Assembly (NCBI RefSeq): GCF_019219825.1
Contig: NZ_JAHUXH010000005.1
Span: forward strand, 248,001 to 312,000
DNA from: Streptomyces sp. TRM70350
GTDB lineage: Bacteria; Actinomycetota; Actinomycetes; Streptomycetales; Streptomycetaceae
Direction: 5' to 3'
Length of the DNA: 64,000 bases
Shown: positions 34,333 to 45,063 of the stretch, piece after piece
Layout of the letters: each line of letters begins with the position of its first letter
Numbering within the stretch: position 1 is the stretch's first letter
Notes under the pieces: generated by a model
Told to the model about the DNA's origin: nothing
Databases searched by the model: none
The model's input: the letters and a program-made list of their open reading frames with translations, nothing else
Program-made: the position numbers and the translations under genes

Positions 34333-35329
34333 GTTCGGCGGCGGAGAGGGGACGGGCGGGGCCGTCGAGCCCGACCTGGGCTATCCGTACGCCCAACTGC
34401 GTGCGGCTCGCCGCCCCGAGCGTCTCGGAGAGGCGGGCGATATGGGCCCGGCAGGTGCGGACGCTGATGCCGAGGCGTTCCGCGATCACCGCGTCCTGGT
34501 GCCCCTCCGCCAGCAGCGCCGCGATCGACTGCTCCCGGTGGGAGATGCCCTCGATGCCCGTGTCGGGAAGCGGCGCGGTGAGCGGGATCGCCAGCCGCCA
34601 CAGGCGTTCGAAGACCGTCACCAGGTACTCCACCAGCCCCGGGTGACGCAGCTCCAGGGCCATCGTGCGGTCGGCGTTGGCGGGGATGAAGGCGACCGTG
34701 CGGTCGAAGAGGATCAGGCGGTCGATGACCTCGTCCAGGGTCCGGGCCTCGACCGCGTCGCCCATCAGCTCCAGGTAGTTCAGCAACCCCTGGCCGTGCC
34801 GGGCCACATGGTTGTACAGGTCGCGCATCCGCACGCCCCGGCCGCGCAGCGCCAGCGCCCGGTGCAGGCCCTCCGACAGTTCGTGCTCGCGCCGGATGCC
34901 CCCGGGCTGCACGGTGAGCACCTCGGTCGTGCACGCCGCCGTCGCCTCGTCCAGCGCCGCCTGGATGCGCGAGGGGCCGTCCAGCACCCGGATGGCCATG
35001 CCCTCGGAGGACGCGGCCGCCCGGCCGCCCAGACCGGCGTACCACTCGAAGGCCGCCACCGCCGAGCCCACCCGCCGCTGGCTGGCACTGATCTCGTCGT
35101 ACACCCCGCGCAGCAGCCGGGTCATGACCTCCTGCGGGGAGGTCGGCACCAGCCAGTCCATGTCGTCGGGGTCGGGGTGCAGCAGGGCGAGTTCCAGCAG
35201 ACAGGGCACCGGTTCCGCGTCGCGGCGCGGCACACGGCCCCGCCGTACGGCCCGGGAATACACACGATCCCCGGCCTCGCACAGTCGGTCAGCACCATGC
35301 GGATGCTCGTCCGTCCCGTGCCCGGCCAT
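34295..35329 (-). CDS. LuxR-type regulator with TrmB/PLD-like sensor domain (paralogue 3)
   Basis: A 344-residue third paralogue on the opposite strand. Matching blocks are CLLELALLHPDPDDMDWLVP, IQAALDEATAACTTEVLTVQPGG, RDLYNHVARHGQGLLNYLELMGDAVEARTLDEVIDRLILFDRTVAFIPA, and helix-turn-helix IAALLAEGHQDAVIAERLGISVRTCRAHIARL. The ATG at 35329 is preferred over far upstream codons because homology begins just after it. The convergent overlap with paralogue 2 allows antisense interference between them. It has its own 270-base upstream region shared with nothing divergent. Confidence 0.87.
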   Translation of the reverse strand: MAGHGTDEHPHGADRLCEAGDRVYSRAVRRGRVPRRDAEPVPCLLELALLHPDPDDMDWLVPTSPQEVMTRLLRGVYDEISASQRRVGSAVAAFEWYAGLGGRAAASSEGMAIRVLDGPSRIQAALDEATAACTTEVLTVQPGGIRREHELSEGLHRALALRGRGVRMRDLYNHVARHGQGLLNYLELMGDAVEARTLDEVIDRLILFDRTVAFIPANADRTMALELRHPGLVEYLVTVFERLWRLAIPLTAPLPDTGIEGISHREQSIAALLAEGHQDAVIAERLGISVRTCRAHIARLSETLGAASRTQLGVRIAQVGLDGPARPLSAAELTLPDQGSPTAR

Positions 35330-35599
35330 GGCCCATTCCACCCCCGGTTCCAGCCTCTTCCGCAGCGCAACTATGCGCGGACGGGACCTGCTCCGCAACA
35401 CGGCTCGCTCCCGGGTGACCGCGGGAAACCACCGGTATGGCCGGATTCCCCCCTGCCCCCGCCCGTCACATTGCAGCAAGCTGACGGTGGTGCGGGCCCC
35501 TGGAACGCGCGCCCGGAAGAATGACCGGAAGAATGACCGAAGGGGCGGCGCGCACCGAGCGCGCACCACCCCTTCACCCGTGCCGGGAACCGGCCGCCG

Positions 35600-36709
35600 C
35601 TACGCGAGCCCGATCGCCGCGCAGGCGTCCTTGTACTCGGCCGTGCAGATCTCCGAGACCTTGTAGATGCCGTCCGCGACCACCGTCTCCTTGATGTTCT
35701 CGCGGGTCAGCGCCACCACCGGCACCAGCTGGGCCGGGATGCCCTTGTCGGTCGGGCTGTCGACCCGGTCGCGGGCGAGGGCGTCGAACTGGATGTCCTT
35801 GCCCTGCACCTTGGCCACGGCCATCTTGGCGGCGGCCTCGGCCTCCTGCGGGTAGGACTTGTAGACGCTCATGTACTGCTCACCGGCGACGATCCGCTGC
35901 ACCGCCGCGAGTTCGGCGTCCTGCCCGGTGACCGGCGGCAGCTTGGTCACCCCGGCCGCCCGCAGGGCCTTGATGACGCCGCCGGCCATGCCGTCGTTGG
36001 CGGAGTAGACGGCCGCGATGTTGTCCTTGCCGATCAGCTGGATCGCCTGGGCCATGTTGGCCTCGGCGTTCTCCGGCTTCCAGTCCTTGGTGTCGAAGGA
36101 CTGAGCGATCGTCACCTTGCCGTTCAGCTCGGACAGCGCGCCCTGCTTGAACTGCTTGGCGTTCGGGTCGGTGGGCGAGCCGTTCATCATGACGATCTTG
36201 TCGGAGGTGTCGATGCCGCTGCCCAGCGCCTCGATGAGGGAGCGGCCCTGCACCTCGCCGACGAGTTCGTTGTCGAAGGAGATGTACCCGTCGATGGGAC
36301 CCTCGGCGAGCCGGTCGTAGGCGATGACCGGGATGCCCGCCTCCTTGGCCTTCTTCACCCCGCCCGCGATGGCGTGCGCGTCGACGGCGTCCAGCAGGAT
36401 GACGTCGACCCGCTCGTCGATCATCTGCTGCAACTGACTGGCCTGCTTGTTCGCGTCCGCGTCGGCGTTGACGTACTTGACCTGGCCCTGGTTCTGGGTG
36501 AGCGAGGCCACCTGCTCCTTGATGATCGGGTAGTCGAACTTGTCGTACCGCGTGTTCGCCTTCTCCGGCAGCAGCAGGCCCACGGTGATGTCGTTGCCCT
36601 TGGTGGGGCTCGCCTCGCTGCTGTCACCCGTCGCCCCCAGTACGCCACAGCCTGCCAGCGACAGGATCAACGACGAAGCGACCACGGATATGGCGATACG
36701 ACGACGCAT
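35600..36709 (-). CDS. Sugar-binding lipoprotein (periplasmic-binding-protein type 1), orphan
   Basis: A 369-residue lipoprotein: RRR, hydrophobic core and lipobox SLAGC (Cys near residue 21), then a Ser/Thr/Gly linker. The mature protein resembles xylose/ribose ABC binding proteins (VGLLLPEKANTRYDKFDYPIIKEQV, QASQLQQMIDERVDVILLDAVDAHAIAGGV, VYSANDGMAGGVIKAL, VTGQDAELAAVQRIVAGEQ). An in-frame GTG at 36721 is an alternative start. No permease or ATPase gene is nearby, so it either works with a distant transporter or acts as a sensor. The gene lies directly before the HspR operon terminator region. Confidence 0.92.
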   Translation of the reverse strand: MRRRIAISVVASSLILSLAGCGVLGATGDSSEASPTKGNDITVGLLLPEKANTRYDKFDYPIIKEQVASLTQNQGQVKYVNADADANKQASQLQQMIDERVDVILLDAVDAHAIAGGVKKAKEAGIPVIAYDRLAEGPIDGYISFDNELVGEVQGRSLIEALGSGIDTSDKIVMMNGSPTDPNAKQFKQGALSELNGKVTIAQSFDTKDWKPENAEANMAQAIQLIGKDNIAAVYSANDGMAGGVIKALRAAGVTKLPPVTGQDAELAAVQRIVAGEQYMSVYKSYPQEAEAAAKMAVAKVQGKDIQFDALARDRVDSPTDKGIPAQLVPVVALTRENIKETVVADGIYKVSEICTAEYKDACAAIGLA

Positions 36710-36721
36710 GGAGGAGCCCAC

Positions 36722-37025
36722 TTCTGCTGCTTACGTCAGGCGGCCGCGACAGTGCGGCCCGGATGACTGAAAAGCCAACGCGTCGGCGCCCCTCAGCGTC
36801 AAGGGAAACTACTTAACGAGATAGCAACATCACGTTCCGCTTAGTCCGTGAACACACGGCGAAACGCCCTCCCGAAACCCTTTACCGCCCTTTCATCAGG
36901 GGGAGTTGAGGCACACAGGCGGAGGCGTACGACCCATCCCCGGCGCCCGCCTCGCTCGTTCCGATCCGACAGAGGACCGAATGAACCCAGCCAGACGCTC
37001 GCGGGGTGCCACCAACCCGACAGGG
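36722..37025. other. Upstream region of the binding-protein gene
   Basis: About 300 bases between the lipoprotein gene and the hspR terminator. The part at 36800-36850 is AT-richer (AACTACTTAACGAGATAGCAAC) and contains, on the minus strand, TTGACG followed 18 bases later by TTGGCT, a weak vegetative-promoter candidate. No gene is seen. Confidence 0.45.
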
Positions 37026-37061
37026 CAGGGCCCGGAGGTTCGGGTGAACCTCCGGGCCCTG
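37026..37061 (-). terminator. Terminator of the dnaK operon
   Basis: CAGGGCCCGGAGGTT (37026-37040) pairs perfectly with AACCTCCGGGCCCTG (37047-37061), a 15-base stem with a six-base loop, 20 bases beyond the hspR stop. There is no T-run. Confidence 0.8.
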
Positions 37062-37081
37062 CCACGCGTGCTGCTCTGCTG

Positions 37082-37552
37082 TCAGTCCGGCGACTGCTGC
37101 CGCTTCGGCCGCCACACCACCAGCGCGCTCGTCTGCTGCACCTCCTGGTACGGCACCAGGTCGCGCCGGTAGGAGGCGTGCACGGCGGCCTCGCGCTGCT
37201 GCATCGCCGCCGCCGCGCCGTCCAGCGCGGCCTGAAGCTCCGCGACGCGGGACTGCAGCGCCGCGACCTGGTTCTCCAGTTCGATGATGCGTTTGATGCC
37301 GGCCAGGTTGATGCCCTCGTCCTGCGACAACTGCTGCACCTGGCGGAGCAGTTCGATGTCGCGGGCGGAGTAGCGGCGGCCGCGGCCGGCCGTGCGGTCC
37401 GGAGACACCAGCCCCAGGCGGTCGTACTGGCGCAGCGTCTGCGGGTGCAGGCCGGACAACTGGGCCGCCACCGAGATGACGTAGACCGGGGTCTCCTCGG
37501 TCAGTTCATACGGGTTGCGTCGACGGCCGTTGGTGTCCATGGCTTGACTCAT
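37082..37552 (-). CDS. hspR: Heat-shock repressor HspR (MerR-like)
   Basis: A 156-residue winged-helix repressor: [54 protein letters not shown], followed by a coiled coil ([22 protein letters not shown]) and a hydrophilic tail. HspR binds HAIR elements with DnaK as co-repressor, so free DnaK limits expression of the regulon. Last gene of the dnaK operon; its ATG overlaps the dnaJ stop (ATGA). Predicted targets in this window are the dnaK and clpB promoters. Confidence 0.97.
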   Translation of the reverse strand: MSQAMDTNGRRRNPYELTEETPVYVISVAAQLSGLHPQTLRQYDRLGLVSPDRTAGRGRRYSARDIELLRQVQQLSQDEGINLAGIKRIIELENQVAALQSRVAELQAALDGAAAAMQQREAAVHASYRRDLVPYQEVQQTSALVVWRPKRQQSPD

Positions 37553-38727
37553 GCTCCCTTCGCGGCCTGGAACAGCTCCGCCCGCGGGTCCTCCCCCGCG
37601 GTCGCCTCGCGATACGCCTGAAGCGCGTCACGAGCCTTCCCCGTCAGGTCCCTCGGGACACTCACCTCGACGGTGACCAGCAGATCGCCGCGGGTGCCGT
37701 CCTTGCGGACCGCGCCCTTGCCCCGCGCTCGCATCGTACGGCCGTTCGGCGTGCCCGGTGGCAGCTTCAGAGTGACCGAGGGACCGCCCAGGGTCGGGAC
37801 CCTCACCTCGCCGCCGAGGGCCGCCTCGGCGAACGTCACCGGGACGGTGACGGTGAGGTTGTCGCCCTTGCGGCCGAAGACCGGGTGCTCCTTGACGTGC
37901 ACGACCACGTACAGATCGCCCGCCGGGCCGCCCCGCTCGCCGGGCGCGCCCTTGCCCCGCAGGCGGATCCGCTGGCCGTCCGACACCCCGGCCGGGATGC
38001 GCACCTGCATCGTCCGCGACGACTTGGCGCGTCCGCTGCCCTTGCAGATCTCGCAGGGGTTCTCCGCGATCAGGCCGCGGCCCTTGCAGTCCGGGCACGG
38101 GTCGGTGAGGGAGAAACCGCCGCCGGAGCCGCGCGCCACCTGGCCGGTGCCGACGCACGTCGGGCACACGCGCGGTGTGCCGTTGGCGTCGCCGGTGCCG
38201 GAGCAGGCCTTGCACGGCGCCTGCGAGGACATCCTGAGCGGGACGGTCGCGCCCTCGATCGCCTCGGTGAAGCTGAGGGTGACCTCGGACTCGATGTCCT
38301 GGCCGCGCCGCGGCTGGGTCCGGGTGCCGGTCGCGCCGCCCCGGTTGAACAGGCCCCCGAAGACGTCACCGAGTCCGCCGCCGAAGCCGCCGCCCGCTCC
38401 CCCGCCCTGCGGGGCGCCCCCGAAGAGGTCGCCCAGGTCGAAGTTGAACGAGCCGCCGCCGGCGCCGGGGCCCGGGCGGAAGCCGCCGTTGCCGAACAGG
38501 GCCCGGGCCTCGTCGTACTCCTTGCGCTTCTTGGGGTCGCCGAGGACGTCGTTCGCCTCGGAGATCTCCTTGAAGCGTTCCTCGGCCTTGACGTTGCCCT
38601 TGTTGGCGTCCGGGTGGTACTCGCGGGCGAGCTTGCGGTACGCCTTCTTGATCTCGGCCTCGGTGGCGTCCTTGGGGACGCCGAGGACCTTGTAGTAGTC
38701 CTTCTCGATGAAGTCCTTGGTGCTCAT
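37549..38727 (-). CDS. dnaJ: Chaperone DnaJ
   Basis: A 392-residue Hsp40. The J domain has HPD at residues 38-40, which stimulates DnaK ATPase; a long Gly/Phe-rich region ([18 protein letters not shown]) follows. Four zinc-finger repeats come next ([32 protein letters not shown]), then the two beta substrate-binding domains. Domain composition makes it a type I DnaJ. It starts 33 bases after grpE and is coupled to hspR. Confidence 0.98.
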   Translation of the reverse strand: MSTKDFIEKDYYKVLGVPKDATEAEIKKAYRKLAREYHPDANKGNVKAEERFKEISEANDVLGDPKKRKEYDEARALFGNGGFRPGPGAGGGSFNFDLGDLFGGAPQGGGAGGGFGGGLGDVFGGLFNRGGATGTRTQPRRGQDIESEVTLSFTEAIEGATVPLRMSSQAPCKACSGTGDANGTPRVCPTCVGTGQVARGSGGGFSLTDPCPDCKGRGLIAENPCEICKGSGRAKSSRTMQVRIPAGVSDGQRIRLRGKGAPGERGGPAGDLYVVVHVKEHPVFGRKGDNLTVTVPVTFAEAALGGEVRVPTLGGPSVTLKLPPGTPNGRTMRARGKGAVRKDGTRGDLLVTVEVSVPRDLTGKARDALQAYREATAGEDPRAELFQAAKGA

Positions 38728-38760
38728 CCTCGACGTCCCTCCTTCCTCATCCGTTCAACG

Positions 38761-41321
<2,561 letters not shown>

Positions 41322-41331
41322 TCAACAGACC

Positions 41332-41348
41332 TGAGTCGGACTGACTCA
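41332..41348. promoter_or_regulatory. HAIR element 2 in dnaK promoter
   Basis: TGAGT-cggactg-ACTCA keeps the core and exact seven-base spacing of the HAIR motif. It is 47 bases from element 1. Multiple HspR sites upstream of dnaK are known in Streptomyces. Confidence 0.85.
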
Positions 41349-41352
41349 ACTC

Positions 41353-42402
41353 TTATCCGTTCCTTACACGCAAGTGCCCGGTGACCTGCAAAGACGCAGA
41401 AGTATGCGCGGAGGTTGCCGTCACCCGACCGCCCGTTCTCACCCTCAGCAGTCCGAGTACGAGGATCAGCGCGGCGCCCGCCACACCGAGCACGGCACCC
41501 GCGCCGACCCACCCGGCGTGCACCAGGACGCCGACGAGCGCGCCGCCGAAGGCGAGGGTCCCCAGGACGACGGTCACGCCCTGCGGAGTGAGCCCCAGCC
41601 GCCGCAGCCGGTGCGCGAGATGGTCCGGCCCGGGCCGCCCGGTGAACCGCCGCGCCAGCAGCACGAGCAGGACGTCGGCGCTCGCCACGGCGGTGAACGC
41701 GAACAGCACGCCCGCGGAACTCCCGGGCGCGTACCCCGCGCGGGTCAGCACCACCGCGGCGGCGAGCACGAACCCGGTGAACAGCGATCCGCACGCGCCG
41801 AGCGCGATCCGCGCCGGATGCCAGTTGTGCATCAGGAACCCGGTCAGCGCGGCCGCCAGCACACTCAGCAGCACCGCGAGTCCGTCCAGCACCGCGACCG
41901 CCGCGCACACCCCCACGCCGAAGGCGGTCACCACCCCCACCGTCCCCACCAGCGCGTCCGCGTGATCCAGCGCCCGGAAGGCCACGGCGACGGCGGCGAT
42001 CCACCCGGCGGCCACCACCCCACCGGCCACGCCGACCTCCTCGTACGGCACGACACAGGCCGCCGCCACGGCCGTACCGCAGAGCAGCACCCGGTTCCGC
42101 AGCCGCCACACATCCGCCACCAGCCCCAGTACGGCGACGGCGGCGGCGGTGATCAGCAGCCTGCCCACGCCGGAGCCGAGCGGGGCGACGCCGGTCCACT
42201 CGCCGGTGCCCGCGACGGCGAGGGTGGTGAGCACCACGGCCACCCCGCCGAGCAGCGGGACGGAACGGCTGCGGCGGCGCCGGTCGAGGACACCGAGGCG
42301 CAGGCCGAGGCCGCGGAGCAGGGCCGCGAGCACCGAGGCGAGGAAGAGGGCCGCGACGGCCGCGGCGATGCCGTAGAGCACGCGTCTTAAATTAGGCGGC
42401 AA
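41353..42402 (-). CDS. Degenerate WecA/MraY-like membrane glycosyltransferase homologue
   Basis: A 349-residue protein with about ten membrane segments. It keeps the layout of undecaprenyl-phosphate sugar-1-phosphate transferases: RSVPLLGGVAVVL after TM1, a DHADALVGTVGVV segment where NLVDGLDG is usual, and DHLAHRLRRLGLTPQG for the cytoplasmic DHLHHR box. The metal-binding DD pair is reduced to LGLVADVWRL, with one Asp missing, and the NxxxGxDG Asn is also absent. Transferase activity is therefore doubtful. It may be a diverged lipid-binding or regulatory relative. The promoter faces the Fe-S gene. Confidence 0.7.
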   Translation of the reverse strand: MPPNLRRVLYGIAAAVAALFLASVLAALLRGLGLRLGVLDRRRRSRSVPLLGGVAVVLTTLAVAGTGEWTGVAPLGSGVGRLLITAAAVAVLGLVADVWRLRNRVLLCGTAVAAACVVPYEEVGVAGGVVAAGWIAAVAVAFRALDHADALVGTVGVVTAFGVGVCAAVAVLDGLAVLLSVLAAALTGFLMHNWHPARIALGACGSLFTGFVLAAAVVLTRAGYAPGSSAGVLFAFTAVASADVLLVLLARRFTGRPGPDHLAHRLRRLGLTPQGVTVVLGTLAFGGALVGVLVHAGWVGAGAVLGVAGAALILVLGLLRVRTGGRVTATSAHTSASLQVTGHLRVRNG

Positions 42403-42587
42403 TCTATCAATTTGGTACGAATAACACGTTCAGTTCACGAGGTAACGCGTTCAGCACCTGAGGCAACCCTCAGCGACCCAGATCACCCCACGCCTGGCTA
42501 CAGTGCGGCGAGGGATGCGGGTAGTCTCGGACGGACTGGGTAAGTTACCGCTTAGTAATCTCCCTCGCAGGCCCGAGGAGCCCCCAA

Positions 42588-44870
42588 ATGCAACTCGCCG
42601 CGATCATCGTGTCGCTGGTCCTGACCGTGGTCGGCGTTGCGCTGCTCGCACGCGCCGTCGGCCAGTTCGTCAGGCACTTCAGGCTCGGCCAGCCCGTGCC
42701 CGCCGGCAGCCGGACCGACAACCCCTACCAGCGCAGTGTGACGCTGGTCAGGGAGTTCCTCGGCCACACGCGGATGAACCGCTGGGGCATCGTCGGCGTC
42801 GCCCACTGGTTCGTGGCCATCGGCTTTCTGACCCTGCCGCCGACCATCGTCACGGCGTACGGCCAGCTCTTCCAGGCCGACTGGACGCTCCCGGTCCTCG
42901 GCGGCTTCCTGCCGTACGAGATGTACATCGAGTTCATCTCGGCCATGACCGTGCTGGGCATCGCCGTCCTCATGGTGATCCGCCTGCTGAGTCTGCCCTC
43001 CCGGGCCGGCCGCAAGTCCCGGTTCACCGGCTCCAAGATGGGCCAGGCGTACTTCGTCGAGTACGTCATCCTCACCATCGGCCTGGCGATCTACGTGCTG
43101 CGCGGTCTGGAGGGCGCGCTGCACCACGTGGAGCACTACGAGGCCGCGTACTTCGCGTCGTACCCGCTGGTCCTGGCGTTCAAGGGCCTGAGCCTGGGCG
43201 TGCTGCAGAACCTCGTCTACTTCTTCGCCATGATCAAGCTGGGCACGACCATGATCTGGATGATCACGGTCTCGCTCAACACGAACATGGGCGTGGCCTG
43301 GCACCGCTTCCTGGCCTTCCCGAACATCTGGTTCAAGCGCAACGCCACCGGTGAGACCGCCCTGGGCGCCCTGCAGCCGATGACGAGCGGCGGCAAGCCG
43401 ATCGACTTCACCGACCCCGGCGAGGACGACGTCTTCGGCGTCTCCCAGGTCGAGCACTTCTCCTGGAAGGGCCTGCTGGACTTCTCCACCTGCACCGAGT
43501 GCGGCCGCTGCCAGTCGCAGTGCCCCGCCTGGAACACCGGCAAGCCGCTCTCCCCCAAGCTGCTGATCATGTCCCTGCGGGACCACGCGCACGCCAAGGC
43601 GCCGTACCTGCTGGCCGGTGGGGGCAGGACGATGGAGGGCGAGGAGAAGGCGTCTGCCGAGGCTCTCAAGGATGTCCCCGCGTCCGCGCTGGCGGAGGCC
43701 GAGCGCCCTCTGGTGGGCACGCTGGAGGACAACGGCGTCATCGACCCGGACGTCCTGTGGTCCTGCACCACCTGCGGTGCCTGCGTCGAGCAGTGCCCGG
43801 TGGACATCGAGCACGTCGACCACATCGTCGACATGCGCCGCTACCAGGTGATGATCGAGAGCGCCTTCCCCTCCGAGGCGGGCACGATGCTCAAGAACCT
43901 GGAGAAGAAGGGCAACCCCTGGGGCCTGGCCAAGAAGCAGCGCCTGGAGTGGCTCAAGGAGGTCGACTTCGAGGTCCCGGTCGTCGGCAAGGACATCGAG
44001 GACCTGTCCGAGGTCGAGTACCTGTACTGGGTCGGCTGCGCGGGCGCGCTCGAAGACCGCGCGAAGAAAACCACGAAGGCGTTCGCGGAGCTGCTGCACA
44101 TGGCGGGCGTGAAGTTCGCGATCATGGGCGGCGACGAGAAGTGCACGGGTGACTCGGCGCGGCGCCTCGGCAACGAGCCGCTGTTCCAGGAGCTCGGCAT
44201 GGAGAACGTCATGGCGCTGAACATGGCGTTCGGCGAGGAGATGGACGACGAGGGCAAGGTGACGCCCGAGTCGAAGAAGCCCAGGTCGGCGAAGAAGATC
44301 GTCGCGACCTGCCCGCACTGCCTCAACACCCTCGGCAACGAGTACCCGCAGCTCGGCGGCGACTACGAGGTCATCCACCACACGCAGCTGCTCCAGCACC
44401 TGGTCGACGAGGGCAAGCTTGTCCCGGTGACGCCGGTCGAGGGCATCATCACGTACCACGACCCCTGCTACCTGGGCCGCCACAACAAGATCTACACGCC
44501 GCCGCGCGAGATCATCGGCAAGGTCCCGGGCATCCGCAACGAGGAGATGCACCGCCACAAGGAGCGCGGCTTCTGCTGCGGCGCGGGTGGCGCGCGGATG
44601 TGGATGGAGGAGCGGATCGGCAAGCGCATCAACAACGAGCGCGTCGACGAGGCTCTTTCGCTGAACCCCGACATCGTCTCGACGGCCTGCCCGTTCTGCC
44701 TCGTCATGCTGACCGACTCGGTCAACGGGCGGAAGAACGAGGGGACGGCCAAGGAGTCCATCCAGGTCGTCGACGTGGCACAGCTGCTGCTGGACTCCGT
44801 CAAGACGCCCGTGACGCCGGAGGGTTCGGCGGACGCGGAGAGCGAGACGGAGCCGGAGCCGGTGAAGTAA
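42588..44870 (+). CDS. Membrane-bound Fe-S oxidoreductase (HdrD/GlpC-like)
   Basis: A 760-residue protein. Residues 1-235 form about six membrane helices with several His (NarI/HdrE-like heme or quinone module). Two 4Fe-4S motifs follow, CTECGRCQSQCP near 302 and CTTCGACVEQCPV near 393. Then come two CCG domains with GCAGALEDRA, CPHCLNTLGNEYP, YHDPCYLGRHN and GFCCGAGGARMW, typical of GlpC/HdrD. It probably passes electrons between a flavoprotein (e.g. ETF) and the quinone pool. It stands alone in its transcript and is followed by a strong terminator. Confidence 0.92.
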   Translation: MQLAAIIVSLVLTVVGVALLARAVGQFVRHFRLGQPVPAGSRTDNPYQRSVTLVREFLGHTRMNRWGIVGVAHWFVAIGFLTLPPTIVTAYGQLFQADWTLPVLGGFLPYEMYIEFISAMTVLGIAVLMVIRLLSLPSRAGRKSRFTGSKMGQAYFVEYVILTIGLAIYVLRGLEGALHHVEHYEAAYFASYPLVLAFKGLSLGVLQNLVYFFAMIKLGTTMIWMITVSLNTNMGVAWHRFLAFPNIWFKRNATGETALGALQPMTSGGKPIDFTDPGEDDVFGVSQVEHFSWKGLLDFSTCTECGRCQSQCPAWNTGKPLSPKLLIMSLRDHAHAKAPYLLAGGGRTMEGEEKASAEALKDVPASALAEAERPLVGTLEDNGVIDPDVLWSCTTCGACVEQCPVDIEHVDHIVDMRRYQVMIESAFPSEAGTMLKNLEKKGNPWGLAKKQRLEWLKEVDFEVPVVGKDIEDLSEVEYLYWVGCAGALEDRAKKTTKAFAELLHMAGVKFAIMGGDEKCTGDSARRLGNEPLFQELGMENVMALNMAFGEEMDDEGKVTPESKKPRSAKKIVATCPHCLNTLGNEYPQLGGDYEVIHHTQLLQHLVDEGKLVPVTPVEGIITYHDPCYLGRHNKIYTPPREIIGKVPGIRNEEMHRHKERGFCCGAGGARMWMEERIGKRINNERVDEALSLNPDIVSTACPFCLVMLTDSVNGRKNEGTAKESIQVVDVAQLLLDSVKTPVTPEGSADAESETEPEPVK

Positions 44871-44890
44871 CCCGCCCCTACGGCGACTTG

Positions 44891-44925
44891 CGACGCCCCC
44901 TGTCCCTGGTGGACGGGGGGCGTCG
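44891..44925 (+). terminator. Rho-independent terminator after the Fe-S gene
   Basis: CGACGCCCCCTGTCC (44891-44905) pairs with GGACGGGGGGCGTCG (44911-44925), a 15-base stem with one G-U pair and a five-base loop. The following GTGTTTTCG provides a T-rich tail. Confidence 0.9.
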
Positions 44926-44927
44926 GT

Positions 44928-44972
44928 GTTTTCGTTGTTTTCGCTGTTTTCGTTGTTTTCATCGTTTTCGCT
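44928..44972. repeat. Five tandem 9-base units GTTTTCGNT
   Basis: The units GTTTTCGTT, GTTTTCGCT, GTTTTCGTT, GTTTTCATC and GTTTTCGCT run head to tail directly after the terminator. The block is far more AT-rich than the genome and reads as Asn/Glu repeats in an antisense shadow frame, which I do not regard as coding. Confidence 0.9.
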
Positions 44973-45016
44973 GTAGATCGTTTTGCGGGATCTCCGAGTC
45001 GGCGGGACGCTGGTTG

Positions 45017-45042
45017 TGTCAGGGCAGCCCGCAGGGGCGGTT
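45017..45042 (+). promoter_or_regulatory. ECF-type promoter candidate upstream of the FAD oxidase
   Basis: TGTCAGGG at 45017 is followed after 15 bases by GTT at 45040, 22 bases before the ATG. The same TGTCAGGG box with almost equal spacing precedes the oxidoreductase at 47573. ECF41 sigma factors recognise a -35 beginning TGTCA; one is encoded between these genes. Confidence 0.45.
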
Positions 45043-45063
45043 TCACTTCCTTCCGGAGTTCTC

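Noticed and set aside
44928..44972. CRISPR-like array
   Set aside because: Units are 9 bases with no spacers; no cas genes are present anywhere in the window.
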